From: an uncultured bacterium
GTDB lineage: Bacteria > Armatimonadota > HRBIN16
Direction of reading: 5' to 3'
DNA length: 46,385 bases
NCBI GenBank assembly: GCA_938027655.1
Contig: CALJAP010000200.1
Location: 1 to 46,385 of the forward strand
This document shows positions 23,277 to 31,552 of this stretch, piece by piece (the first letter of the stretch is position 1; each line of letters opens with the position of its first letter). The notes under the pieces were generated by a model. The model made no database searches. It saw only the letters and a program-made list of their open reading frames with translations, and was not told where the DNA came from. The position numbers and the translations under genes were made by a program.

Positions 23277-25187
23277 TCAATCGGTGAACACCACGGGTAC
23301 CCTGCGCGGAACGCCACACAACGCGCGTGCCGCTTCCACAATATGTTCCGTAGATAGCCCGACTAACCTCCGCAGAATGTCTACCGAACCATGTTCGATG
23401 AACTCGTCCGGTATAGCCAGGTGTTTCACTTGCACGCTGGTAACGCCCTCATGCGCCAGTACCTCCAGTATGGCTGAACCGAATCCACCGCACATTGCGT
23501 TTTCCTCCACCAGCACAAAGCGGGGGACGCGATACGCAAAGCGCAGGATGGTCTCCCTGTCCAGCGGCTTGACAAAACGAGCGTTAATCAGCGTGGCATG
23601 GATTCCTTCCTGTTCCAGCTGCTTCATTGCAGCGAACGCGGTTGCTACCATCGAACCGATAGCGAAAATGGCCACATCGTCTCCCTCGCGCAATACCTCC
23701 CCTTTGCCCAGCTCTATCGGGCTTTCGGGCACACCCCAATCTATGGCGGGTACCGAGCCACGCGGATAGCGAATGGCGATGGGACCGTTGTACGAAACGG
23801 CAAAGCGGAGCATAGCACGGAGTTCCTCACCGTCTTTAGGCGCCATGATTACCACGTTCGGGATAAGGCGCAGGTACGAAAGGTCGAACACGCCGTGATG
23901 CGTTGCGCCGTCATCGCCTACCAGCCCTCCGCGATCCATCGCCAGCACCACATGCAGATTTTGTATAGCCACATCGTGCAGAATCTGGTCAAAAGCGCGC
24001 TGCATAAAGGTAGAGTAGATGGCCGCTACCGGTACCATGCCTTCCGCTGCCAGTCCTGCGGCAAAGGTCACCGCGTGTTGTTCGGCGATGCCCACGTCAA
24101 AATAGCGATCAGGGAACCGCTCCTGTAGTTTGGCTAATCCGGTTCCGTCGGGCATGGCTGCTGTGATGCCCACCACCTTGGGGTTTTGCTCGGCGATGCG
24201 TACCAGTTCATCGGCGAAGACCTGGGTGTAAGTTTCCCCGCTTGTCTTCTTCTCCATTTTGCCGTCATGGATACAGAAGGGAGTGACGCCATGGTACTTG
24301 CGCGCATCGGCTTCGGAAAACTCATAGCCCTTGCCCTTTACGGTGATAACATGTATCAAGACAGGACCTTTCAGCTCCTTGGCGTGCGAGAAAACCTCTA
24401 TCAACAGGTCGATATCATGTCCGTCCAGCGGACCGATATACTCGAACCCCATCTCTTCGAAAATAGCTCCCGTGTTTTCTGGGGCGATAACGTGGGTAAT
24501 ACCGTGTTTCAACCCTCTGGCGTGCTTGGCAAGGACACGCGCCTTGCCAGGAAGTCCTTCCAGCATCTCCTTTGCCCGATGCTCCACCCGCTGGTACCAG
24601 GGCTGTGCCCGCAGGCGAGAGAGGAAGGTTGCCAGTGCGCCCACGTTTTCGGCGATGGACATTTCGTTATCGTTGAGCACAACGGTGAGGTCGGTCTTTG
24701 CCTGTGCCGCATTGTTTAGTGCCTCTAACGCCATACCTGCGGTTAACGCGGCATCGCCTACTACCGCCACCACACGCTCATCGCTACCGCGCAGGTCACG
24801 AGCCTTCGCAAAACCCAGCGCCGCGGAGATAGCCGTGCCCGCGTGTCCCGCGCCCCACACGTCATACTCGCTCTCATCGCGGCGCAAAAAGCCGCTGATG
24901 CCACCATACTGCCTCAGCGTACCAAATCGTTCCAGCCTGCCGGTGAGCAGTTTGTGTGCATACGCCTGGTGCCCCGTATCCCAGATAATCTTGTCTTTCG
25001 GCATGTGCCATACGCTGTGCAGCGCGATGGTGAGCTCAACAGTGCCCAGATTGGATGCCAGGTGTCCACCGGTGCGCGAGAGGGTTTCAATAATAGTCTC
25101 CCGTATTTCCGCCGCGAGCTGTCGAAGCTGCTCCCGGCTCAGAGATTTCAAGTCCGCGGGCAAGCGAACGGTTTCCAGCAGACGCAC
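23277..25187 (-). CDS. dxs: 1-deoxy-D-xylulose-5-phosphate synthase
   Basis: Dxs condenses pyruvate and glyceraldehyde 3-phosphate in the first step of the MEP isoprenoid pathway. The 636-residue protein shows HLASNLGTVELTIALH, the ThDP motif GDAALTAGMALEALNNA..NDNEMSI (GDA instead of the usual GDG), and FDVGIAEQHAVTFAAGLAAEG with the catalytic Glu. It starts at GTG 25187, 8 bases after AAGGAG. A near-consensus promoter lies 40-68 bases upstream. Confidence 0.96.
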   Translation of the reverse strand: MRLLETVRLPADLKSLSREQLRQLAAEIRETIIETLSRTGGHLASNLGTVELTIALHSVWHMPKDKIIWDTGHQAYAHKLLTGRLERFGTLRQYGGISGFLRRDESEYDVWGAGHAGTAISAALGFAKARDLRGSDERVVAVVGDAALTAGMALEALNNAAQAKTDLTVVLNDNEMSIAENVGALATFLSRLRAQPWYQRVEHRAKEMLEGLPGKARVLAKHARGLKHGITHVIAPENTGAIFEEMGFEYIGPLDGHDIDLLIEVFSHAKELKGPVLIHVITVKGKGYEFSEADARKYHGVTPFCIHDGKMEKKTSGETYTQVFADELVRIAEQNPKVVGITAAMPDGTGLAKLQERFPDRYFDVGIAEQHAVTFAAGLAAEGMVPVAAIYSTFMQRAFDQILHDVAIQNLHVVLAMDRGGLVGDDGATHHGVFDLSYLRLIPNVVIMAPKDGEELRAMLRFAVSYNGPIAIRYPRGSVPAIDWGVPESPIELGKGEVLREGDDVAIFAIGSMVATAFAAMKQLEQEGIHATLINARFVKPLDRETILRFAYRVPRFVLVEENAMCGGFGSAILEVLAHEGVTSVQVKHLAIPDEFIEHGSVDILRRLVGLSTEHIVEAARALCGVPRRVPVVFTD

Positions 25188-25226
25188 GGGCGTTCTCCTT
25201 TTTCTGAGGGATTCGTTACGCTAATC

Positions 25227-25255
25227 AGTTTACCCCACCCAACACAGGGTGTCAA
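25227..25255 (-). promoter_or_regulatory. Predicted dxs promoter
   Basis: A perfect TTGACA (25255-25250), a 17-base spacer and TAAACT (25232-25227) precede dxs, between it and the GGDEF gene end. The start point would be near 25220. Confidence 0.75.
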
Positions 25256-25286
25256 TGCTACAAGAAGAAGGAGCTCGCCCGTAGAG

Positions 25287-26624
25287 CTATCCGTCAGCTG
25301 CTTTTTCGAGTTGTTTCTGCATATACATGTCCTGGTCTGCCAGCAGTAACAGACTGGAATCGCCGTTGGTAACGGTGGCACAACCGATGCTAACTCTAAT
25401 CGGAAACGGCAAACCTAACTGTTCGGCAGCCTGTTTCAGTGTGACCTGCAGCCGCTGTGCCAGCACCCGTGCCCCGGCTTTATCGGTATCCGGCAGCAGC
25501 ACCACGAACTCATCTCCGCCATACCGCGCTGGAACATCGCCAGCCCGCACCTGCTGCAGCACCTGCCCCACCAGCTGTAACACCATGTCACCCATCTCAT
25601 GCCCGAAAGTATCGTTGATATGCTTGAAATTATTGATATCCATCAACAGCAGAGATACCGGGCGGGGATGCCGCTGTGCGTTGTGTAGAATCTGACGGTA
25701 AGCGGTCTCGAAGTAGAGGCGGTTGAACACACCGGTTAACGGGTCTTGATATACCTTTTGTAGCAGCGCAGTTTGCGTTTCCAGCACGTCCAGCGAAGCG
25801 GCCATCATCTGCACGGTAATCCGCAACCATTCCATCTCCTCAACAGCAAAATCTCCGTGCGTTTTATCTCGCCACACGAAAATGCACCCCTTGACCATAT
25901 CGCGAACGGTCAGTTCGTTGCCGACGCAATGCTGCCCGCGACGCTGGACCAGAGCTTCTATGCCCCTTGCCCAGGATTCCAGTCCATCGCCCGGCGACGG
26001 CATCTCCCAGAGCTGTTGATACAACCAGCTTGGCACGCTACCTACCGCAAACCGATGCCACGAGTTGTTCCAGGAGGAGAACCACAACAGTGTACAGCCT
26101 GTCGCCTGCATCAGTTCACACAAACGACGCAGGGAGTCCTCCACGACGACGCGGTAAGCCCGATGGCTGGTGTCCTCTGCTGGCATTCCTATTGGGGAGG
26201 TATTTCCTTGCAACAGGGTCTGCGCCAGCCGAGTGAAACGGGGCATCAACCGCCGATATAAAGGACGCACTGCCTGCACCCTGACCGCAGCATAAATCCT
26301 CAGCAGGGGATACCCTGTGCAGGACACCACATAGTTTTGGTCGCCAGCCTGCAGCATCACCGGATACTGCTGACCGCAGCTCACCATCGCCTGCTGTAGC
26401 GCCTGCATCTCCATAACGCTAACGTTGCGCATAACAAGCGAGTAGGTGTTATGCTCATGCTCTACCCAAAAGGCTCCGGCGTCTACACGTAGCGCAGCCA
26501 GCATCGTGTCCATCAGCTGCTCCATCGCCTTCGCCGTCGCGCGAGGCAAAGAGGCAAGATATAGTGCAGGGTGCGTCTTGACACCGACAGTACTGGCGTG
26601 ATACCCGCTTCTCTCAACCGTCAT
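25287..26624 (-). CDS. Diguanylate cyclase (GGDEF domain)
   Basis: GGDEF cyclases make c-di-GMP. In this 445-residue protein the C-terminal domain begins near residue 290 (DPLTGVFNRLYFETAYR) and carries RYGGDEF (residues 369-373). RAGD sits five residues before GGDEF, matching the RxxD product-inhibition site. The N-terminal ~285 residues are probably GAF-like sensor domains, with no transmembrane helix, so the enzyme is likely cytosolic. Its ATG overlaps the stop of a small excisionase-type HTH gene, an uncommon pairing that suggests shared control. Confidence 0.93.
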   Translation of the reverse strand: MTVERSGYHASTVGVKTHPALYLASLPRATAKAMEQLMDTMLAALRVDAGAFWVEHEHNTYSLVMRNVSVMEMQALQQAMVSCGQQYPVMLQAGDQNYVVSCTGYPLLRIYAAVRVQAVRPLYRRLMPRFTRLAQTLLQGNTSPIGMPAEDTSHRAYRVVVEDSLRRLCELMQATGCTLLWFSSWNNSWHRFAVGSVPSWLYQQLWEMPSPGDGLESWARGIEALVQRRGQHCVGNELTVRDMVKGCIFVWRDKTHGDFAVEEMEWLRITVQMMAASLDVLETQTALLQKVYQDPLTGVFNRLYFETAYRQILHNAQRHPRPVSLLLMDINNFKHINDTFGHEMGDMVLQLVGQVLQQVRAGDVPARYGGDEFVVLLPDTDKAGARVLAQRLQVTLKQAAEQLGLPFPIRVSIGCATVTNGDSSLLLLADQDMYMQKQLEKAADG

Positions 26625-26869
26625 GTTAGACTACCTCCGCTCGCTGCGCTATACAGGGCGTCCTCCTCCCGATGCGTCGCCAGCCATGCGACAATCACAT
26701 CCCTGTGAAAACGCCAGTGCTTACCTACCTTGCGCCCCGGCAACTTGCCTTGTTCGGCCAGGCGGTAAACGGTGTGCACAGAGATACGAAGATATTCCGC
26801 AAGCTCGCGCACGCTCATTACTTCAATGCTTGTGAGTTCTTTGTTCTTTTCTCGCGCTCGTTCGCTCAT
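26621..26869 (-). CDS. Excisionase-type (MerR-like) helix-turn-helix protein
   Basis: The 82-residue protein contains the HTH_17/excisionase fold: MSVRELAEYLRISVHTVYRLAEQGKLPGRKVGKHWRFHRDVIVAWL. Such proteins bind DNA as small regulators or recombination-directionality factors. No integrase is nearby, so a regulator is more likely. The last four bases overlap the GGDEF start (ATGA). A direct repeat ATTTGC-GTAT-ATTTGC lies 11-26 bases upstream of its start. Confidence 0.85.
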   Translation of the reverse strand: MSERAREKNKELTSIEVMSVRELAEYLRISVHTVYRLAEQGKLPGRKVGKHWRFHRDVIVAWLATHREEDALYSAASGGSLT

Positions 26870-26985
26870 TTTTCGCCCTATTTGCGTATATTTGCCGTTA
26901 TTATCATCGGCAAAGCTGATAGGTTTCTCTAGGGGTGTTTTCGGAGTAGTAATTCGCGGTCGAGGCGGCGAAAAGATTCTGCGCT

Positions 26986-28098
26986 ATGCACATCACGTTT
27001 CTACAAGCACATCCAGACGCCGTTCCAAGCATGAAGCGGGTGACACAGGCATTACATCGCCACCTGCCCGTCCCCTCGGATGTCCGCTATGTTTGCTCTT
27101 CTCCGCCCTCTGTTCTGCAGCATCGCCTCCCTGCAGCAGCGGTTCATGTGCTGTATGTGGTGTTCACCCGCCGATATCTGCAGCGTCTGGCAGCGCGTAT
27201 CCCGCCTTGCGATGTGTTACACGTCGTAGACCATAGCGAGTCTTTCCTGCTGCCACCAACACGCGCTCATCTGAAAGTGGTTGCCTGCCACGACCTGATT
27301 CCTCTGGCAGCCGAGGAGGTCGTTTACCGCCGTCCGTTTAGCCGCCGGTTGGGACACTGGCTTTACCGGCTCACCGTGCGCGACATCACCCGTGCAGACG
27401 GCGTTGTTGCATGTAGCCGTACAACGGTGCAGGATGTTTTGCATTTTCTTCCCATCGCGCCGGAACGATTAAAGGTGGTACCCGATGGTGTAGACACCGA
27501 TTTCTTCGTTCCCCTGCGCGAGGAGGAACGCTGTCGCTACCGGCAGGAGATGGGCTACGGTGAACAGGAAATCGTGCTGTTACATGTCGGCTCCAATGCG
27601 CCCTACAAGAACATTCCTGCTGTTCTGCGCACTGTAGCATACCTGCACAGTACAGGACATCCGGTGCGGTGGATAAAGGCAGGGCAACCGCTCTCCCCGT
27701 CGCTTCAACAGGTGGCGCGAGAACTGGGTATTGCCGACTGCTTACACATGGAGGGGCCGATAGATGATGCACGCCTGCTCCGGCTATACCAGACCTGTGA
27801 CGTGTTGCTCTTCCCCTCTTTGCGGGAGGGGTTTGGCTTACCGGTGCTTGAGTCGCTGGCTTGCGGTACCCCTGCCGTGATCGCCGATGCGCCCGCGCTG
27901 AACGAGTGGGCAGGCGAAGTATGCCTTAACGCACCGCCTAACGACATACAGGCTCTGGCAGAGAAAGTGCTGCACAGTGCGGAAGAAGGTCATTCCCCCG
28001 GCTATCGGGCGCGCTTGCGGGAGTTTGCCTTACAGTACAGCTGGCGAGAAATCGCCGCACAGATGGTGCAAGCCTATCGTGAGTGGGGAGCATCATGA
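26986..28098 (+). CDS. Glycosyltransferase family 4
   Basis: The 370-residue protein has a GT-B fold. The N-terminal half contains VACHDLIPLAAEE and GVVACSRTTVQDV; the C-terminal half has VPDGVDTDFF, LLHVGSNAPYKNIPAVLRTV and the donor-site motif LFPSLREGFGLPVLESLACGTPAVI (E-x7-E). It likely transfers an NDP-activated sugar in surface polysaccharide synthesis. The ribosome-binding site is weak. Its stop overlaps the next glycosyltransferase start, so both are made together. Confidence 0.9.
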   Translation: MHITFLQAHPDAVPSMKRVTQALHRHLPVPSDVRYVCSSPPSVLQHRLPAAAVHVLYVVFTRRYLQRLAARIPPCDVLHVVDHSESFLLPPTRAHLKVVACHDLIPLAAEEVVYRRPFSRRLGHWLYRLTVRDITRADGVVACSRTTVQDVLHFLPIAPERLKVVPDGVDTDFFVPLREEERCRYRQEMGYGEQEIVLLHVGSNAPYKNIPAVLRTVAYLHSTGHPVRWIKAGQPLSPSLQQVARELGIADCLHMEGPIDDARLLRLYQTCDVLLFPSLREGFGLPVLESLACGTPAVIADAPALNEWAGEVCLNAPPNDIQALAEKVLHSAEEGHSPGYRARLREFALQYSWREIAAQMVQAYREWGAS

Positions 28099-29204
28099 AG
28101 GTGCTTTATGTGAACCAGTGGGGAGGACTGGGGGGAGCGGAAATCAGCCTGCTGCGCGTGCTGCAGAACCTGAAAGAAGAGCAGATACAGCCGGTGCTCG
28201 CCTGTCCACCGGGCGCACTGGCGGAGGAAGCACATGCCATCGGTGTAGAGGTTGTGCCGGTACAGATTCCCTCCCTGCGACATCGGGACAAGCCTCGTGC
28301 CAGGGATATACAGCGCCTTCGTCAGGCGATGATGTGCTGCGACCTCGTGCACGCTTACTCGGTACGTGCGGGCTGGTACGCCGGTCGCCTCTGCCGTGAG
28401 CTGCACGTGCCGATGGTGTGGTCGATACATGACCTGTTTCCCTTCCTGTGGCAGAGGCTATGGCTACGGATGGTTGCCCAACGCTACGCACAGGCGGTGG
28501 TAGCGTACTCACAGATTCTCCAGAAACAGTTTGGCGATGGGCTGAGGGATAAGGTGCACCTGGTGCCTCATGGTGTGGACATCCGCACCTTTGCCCCTCT
28601 GGAAGATACACAACGCGTTCTGGTGCGCCAGCACTGTGAAACACCGGCAGACGCTCCGGTCGTGCTTCATGCAGGACGCTTGATGCCCTTCAAGGGGCAG
28701 CACCTCTTTTTGCAAATGGCACAGCACCTGCTGCAGAAACGGCAAAACCTTTTGCCTGTCTTCTGGCTTGCGGGCGACGCCAGTATGGGCGACCATCGTT
28801 ACGCAGCGAGAATAAGGGCGAGGGCGCACAGCATCGAACCACAGGTGCGCTGGCTGGGATTCCAACGTGCTATTGCCCCTATTATTGCCGCTGCCGATGT
28901 GCTGGTGCATTGTAGCACGCGCCCCGAACCGTTCGGGCTGGTGGTGCTGGAGGCGATGGCTTGTGGCACGGCAGTAGTCTCGGCAAATCAGGGCGCACCA
29001 GCGGAAATCATCGAGAACGGCCGCACCGGGCTCGTAACGCCTCCCAACGATGTCAACGCTCTTGCTGAGGCGGTACACACCCTGCTCGCGGACACAGAAC
29101 GGAGGCGCATAATGACCACCTCTGCCCGCCGCGTTGTGTGCGAGCGATACACTCTGGAACAGCATATCCAGCGGCTTGTCGAGATATACCGTGCGTTATT
29201 GTAG
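28095..29204 (+). CDS. Glycosyltransferase family 4
   Basis: The start ATG 28095 overlaps the previous stop (ATGA); the track GTG at 28083 would add four residues. The 369-residue GT-B protein begins MKVLYVNQWGGLGGAEISLL with the Gly-rich acceptor-side loop, and shows VPHGVDIRTF, VLHAGRLMPFKGQHLFL and CSTRPEPFGLVVLEAMACGTAVVSA with the two donor-binding glutamates. Together with the preceding gene it suggests a short glycan-assembly operon. Sugar specificity cannot be inferred. Its 3' end overlaps the convergent unknown gene by 9 bases. Confidence 0.9.
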   Translation: MKVLYVNQWGGLGGAEISLLRVLQNLKEEQIQPVLACPPGALAEEAHAIGVEVVPVQIPSLRHRDKPRARDIQRLRQAMMCCDLVHAYSVRAGWYAGRLCRELHVPMVWSIHDLFPFLWQRLWLRMVAQRYAQAVVAYSQILQKQFGDGLRDKVHLVPHGVDIRTFAPLEDTQRVLVRQHCETPADAPVVLHAGRLMPFKGQHLFLQMAQHLLQKRQNLLPVFWLAGDASMGDHRYAARIRARAHSIEPQVRWLGFQRAIAPIIAAADVLVHCSTRPEPFGLVVLEAMACGTAVVSANQGAPAEIIENGRTGLVTPPNDVNALAEAVHTLLADTERRRIMTTSARRVVCERYTLEQHIQRLVEIYRALL

Positions 29205-29750
29205 ACCGCGTTGCCATCGCTCGAAGTGTTCTCGGGCGAGGCGTTCCCATCCCTGACGTACCAGATTCAGCCCGAACATGTACAGCTCGAACCGTTCCGA
29301 TAACCGCCGGAACAACGGCGCCTCATGCCGCCACTCGCCTTCCTCGAAGGTGGAAACGATGTAGTATGATTTCTTGCCCTGCTGCACGTAGTCGATAAGT
29401 GCGTCTTTGCTCAGGGCGTGGCGCAGACGCGGCATCGCTTCAGGGTATACCCCGGACCAGAACAGCGTAAAGTCGCCGATATGGCGATGCACCTCACGTT
29501 CGCGCGCAAAGGAAGCGGCGTTCAGGAGCACATCGCCCTCTGCCAGCATTTCCGCCACTTCCTGCAATGCCCTGCCGCGAGCATCCCGGATTCGGTACAC
29601 GTTGTCGATGTGGGTGAATTCGGTCAACAGGTTCACCATGTAGCGCAAAACGTCCGGCTCGTACTCCTGCAGCACGCGCGTGAACGCCTGTTCTACCAGC
29701 GTGCCGAACAGCTGCCTGAGCGGATGTCGTTCCGAGACAGGTTGTGGCAT
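29196..29750 (-). CDS. Conserved-looking protein of unknown function
   Basis: ATG 29750 is preferred over the track start (29795) because CAGGAGGGAGA lies just upstream. The 184-residue protein is mainly helical with no signal peptide. Its N-terminal third contains LFGTLVEQAFTRVLQEYEPDVLRYMVNLLTEF; the rest has GDFTLFWSGVYPEAM, YYIVSTFEEGEW and LSERFELYMFGLNLVRQGW. Codon use is like the neighbours. I do not recognise a family. Confidence 0.6.
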   Translation of the reverse strand: MPQPVSERHPLRQLFGTLVEQAFTRVLQEYEPDVLRYMVNLLTEFTHIDNVYRIRDARGRALQEVAEMLAEGDVLLNAASFAREREVHRHIGDFTLFWSGVYPEAMPRLRHALSKDALIDYVQQGKKSYYIVSTFEEGEWRHEAPLFRRLSERFELYMFGLNLVRQGWERLAREHFERWQRGLQ

Positions 29751-29786
29751 CGCATCTCCCTCCTGCTGTAAGCCCTCTGGAGAATC

Positions 29787-29815
29787 TTGCCACATTCGCC
29801 ACTATCCATTATACT
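29787..29815 (+). promoter_or_regulatory. Predicted promoter of the 55-residue membrane protein gene
   Basis: TTGCCA (29787-29792), a 17-base spacer and TATACT (29810-29815) stand 50 bases before ATG 29865. On the other strand ATTATA at 29808-29813 reads TATAAT, but no -35 was found for the leftward gene. Confidence 0.6.
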
Positions 29816-29864
29816 ATGACCGGTTGAGAAAGAGTTTCGTTCCGGTACCCCGGAGGCAAACGAA

Positions 29865-30032
29865 ATGTCTCGTAACGGAAAAGCCGATGACCGTCATGCG
29901 CTAGATATGCCTGCGTGGATGGTTGCGCTAGTGATTGTGGTGATGCTGTTGATAGCTGTGTGGGCGTTCTGGCATAGCGCGAGGGTTTCATACGAGTCAC
30001 TGCCGCGCAACCAGTCCGCGGTGGCACAGTAG
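29865..30032 (+). CDS. 55-residue single-span membrane protein
   Basis: This ORF is too short for the supplied track. It reads MSRNGKADDRHALDMPAW, then one membrane helix (VALVIVVMLLIAVWAFW, about residues 20-36) and a polar tail. CGGAGG lies 8 bases upstream of ATG 29865, and a good promoter precedes it, so it is very likely a real gene. The topology by charge is ambiguous. No family is recognised. It stands alone, divergent from the unknown gene at 29196-29750. Confidence 0.72.
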   Translation: MSRNGKADDRHALDMPAWMVALVIVVMLLIAVWAFWHSARVSYESLPRNQSAVAQ

Positions 30033-30040
30033 AGGAAAAA

Positions 30041-30068
30041 GGGCGTCCCTCTTCTTGCAGGGACGCCC
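30041..30068 (-). terminator. Terminator after the prepilin pseudogene
   Basis: GGGCGTCCCT (30041-30050) pairs with AGGGACGCCC (30059-30068), a 10-bp stem with an 8-base loop. On the minus strand it is followed by TTTTT, the classic intrinsic form. It is 13 bases past the last in-frame stop of the decayed prepilin gene. Confidence 0.75.
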
Positions 30069-30080
30069 CTACGGAGCTTG

Positions 30081-30467
30081 TTATGGTGGCAACTGCTCTG
30101 GCGCAACGGTAGCCCTCGCTCCCTTGCCTTTCATCGGTCCCGTGTAGTAACCGGGCGCAGTCGGCTCAAGAGCAGTCCGGCATGTGCGCCATCTGCTTCC
30201 AGCGCCCCTCGCTAAAGGATGGACAGCGCATCGTGCCATTGGGGGCTACGCCCACGAAGTGCATGGAATAAGCGTCTCGTCGTAGTCCTGCCCGTACATC
30301 TGATGGGCAGTGCCGATTTGCTTGGCGTTGCTCAAGCAGGTAGTAGCACGTGCCTTCTCGCGCGCCTGCGAGAAAACAGGGAACAGAATGGCTGCCAGTA
30401 TCGCGATAATCGCGATAACGACAAGCAGCTCGATGAGTGTGAAACCGTGTCGGTTTGCTGGTTTCAT
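30081..30467 (-). pseudogene. Decayed type IV prepilin-like (DUF1559-type) gene
   Basis: ATG 30467 after AAGGGGGGG begins [38 protein letters not shown], the N-terminal methylation and helix region of type II secretion/type IV pilin-like proteins, then [25 protein letters not shown]. An in-frame TAG at about residue 74 ends the ORF. A neighbouring frame then reads protein-like text ([20 protein letters not shown]), and the first frame becomes sensible again near EPTAPGYYTGPMKGKGA before TAA 30081. I infer a gene broken by small indels. Its terminator is still intact. Confidence 0.65.
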
Positions 30468-30502
30468 GTGTTTGCCCCCCCTTGAAAAAAGGAGGGTCTT
30501 GA

Positions 30503-30616
30503 GGCATTGGCGGCTGAAGCCGTTCCTCCTCAGACCAAGCCAGCCTTCGCTGTCCCAGCAAGCCCTGCGTAGGCAGGGCTTTGCTTGCGAGGGAACGGCT
30601 TTAGCCGTGAGAGAGG
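30503..30616. repeat. Nested palindromic element, family C copies 2 and 3
   Basis: Outer arms GCTGAAGCCGTTCC (30513-30526) and GGAACGGCTTTAGC (30592-30605) are inverted with one mismatch. Inside, AGCAAGCCCTGC (30557-30568) faces GCAGGGCTTTGCT (30573-30585). Each outer arm also carries its own small inverted repeat and matches the 15016-15044 repeat. It resembles a REP/BIME-like or miniature transposable unit. No transposase ORF is inside. Confidence 0.65.
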
Positions 30617-30711
30617 CAGTACGACGAGAGGTCACGTCATATCCTCTGCATAGAGGAATAACCTGTGTGTGGAGAACTGAATCAGTAACACGTTGTCACG
30701 GGAGGCAGCCG

Positions 30712-31536
30712 ATGAAAACATGCTTCAACACGATTACCTGCGGGGTGGATAAACCGCTGGAAGCCACACTGGACCTGCTGGGCAAATACGGCTACGAGGG
30801 TGTGGAGATAGAAGCAGGACGAATCGACGATTATCTCACACGCCATTCCATAAGCGACCTCAAACGCCAGCTGGCGAAAAATCGCCTTCAGGTCGCGGCG
30901 ATTATGGCATTTCCCTTCTTCGCCTTCGATACCGCTCAACAAGAAGAGCAGCTGCGCCGCATTGACAAATACGCGCGCATCGCCCGCCAGCTGGGTAGTA
31001 AAACCCTCCTTTGCTTTACCGCCGACGCCCCACCGCCCGGCATGGGTATCGCCGAAGCCATCGAGCGGGCAGGCAAAGCCGCCCAGCGCTACGGCGAGGT
31101 CAGCGGACAGCATGAGGTGAAGTGCGCTCTGGAGCCTATTGGCGGTGCGCCCTTCATGCCCGGTCCCCGACAGGCACTGGCTGTGGTAGGGGCGTCTACC
31201 AGTCGCCATGTGGGCATCATGATGGACACCTTCCATTACTACAAATCGGGTATCCCGCTGGACGAGATACGCCGGCTGCCACGTGAGCATCTGCTGATTG
31301 TACACGTGAACGACTGCCCGGACCTGCCCCGCGAACAGCTGAACGACGGCCACCGCGTCTATCCCGGGCATGGCGCCATCCCCCTCGTGGAGGAGTTTCG
31401 CATCCTCAAACACGAGGTGGGATACAAAGGCTTCCTGAGCATCGAAATCTTTAACCGCGACTACTGGACGGACTCGCACGAGAACGTCATCCGCAACGCC
31501 AAATTGGCGATAGATGCTGTGCTGGCGAAGGTGTGA
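30712..31536 (+). CDS. Sugar phosphate isomerase/epimerase (xylose isomerase-like TIM barrel)
   Basis: ATG 30712 is preceded by GGGAGG; the track start at 30310 runs back through the repeat and pseudogene. The 274-residue protein begins MKTCFNTITCGVDKPLEATLDLLGKYGYEGVEIEAGRIDDYL and shows the barrel metal-site segments CALEPIGG, GIMMDTFHYY, LLIVHVNDCPD and GFLSIEIFNRDYW. The family includes inosose dehydratase- and tagatose epimerase-like enzymes. A Gfo/Idh/MocA oxidoreductase follows 16 bases later, so the pair probably handles a sugar or inositol derivative. Confidence 0.85.
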   Translation: MKTCFNTITCGVDKPLEATLDLLGKYGYEGVEIEAGRIDDYLTRHSISDLKRQLAKNRLQVAAIMAFPFFAFDTAQQEEQLRRIDKYARIARQLGSKTLLCFTADAPPPGMGIAEAIERAGKAAQRYGEVSGQHEVKCALEPIGGAPFMPGPRQALAVVGASTSRHVGIMMDTFHYYKSGIPLDEIRRLPREHLLIVHVNDCPDLPREQLNDGHRVYPGHGAIPLVEEFRILKHEVGYKGFLSIEIFNRDYWTDSHENVIRNAKLAIDAVLAKV

Positions 31537-31552
31537 GAGAGGAGGCGACAAC

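Noticed and set aside
26577-26605. TTGACA-17-ATACCC on the plus strand
   Set aside because: It lies inside the GGDEF coding region, has a poor -10 and no rightward gene close by.
30246-30467. Stop-codon readthrough or recoding in the prepilin-like gene
   Set aside because: The frame after the TAG is not protein-like for about 30 codons and another frame looks better, so frameshift decay is simpler.
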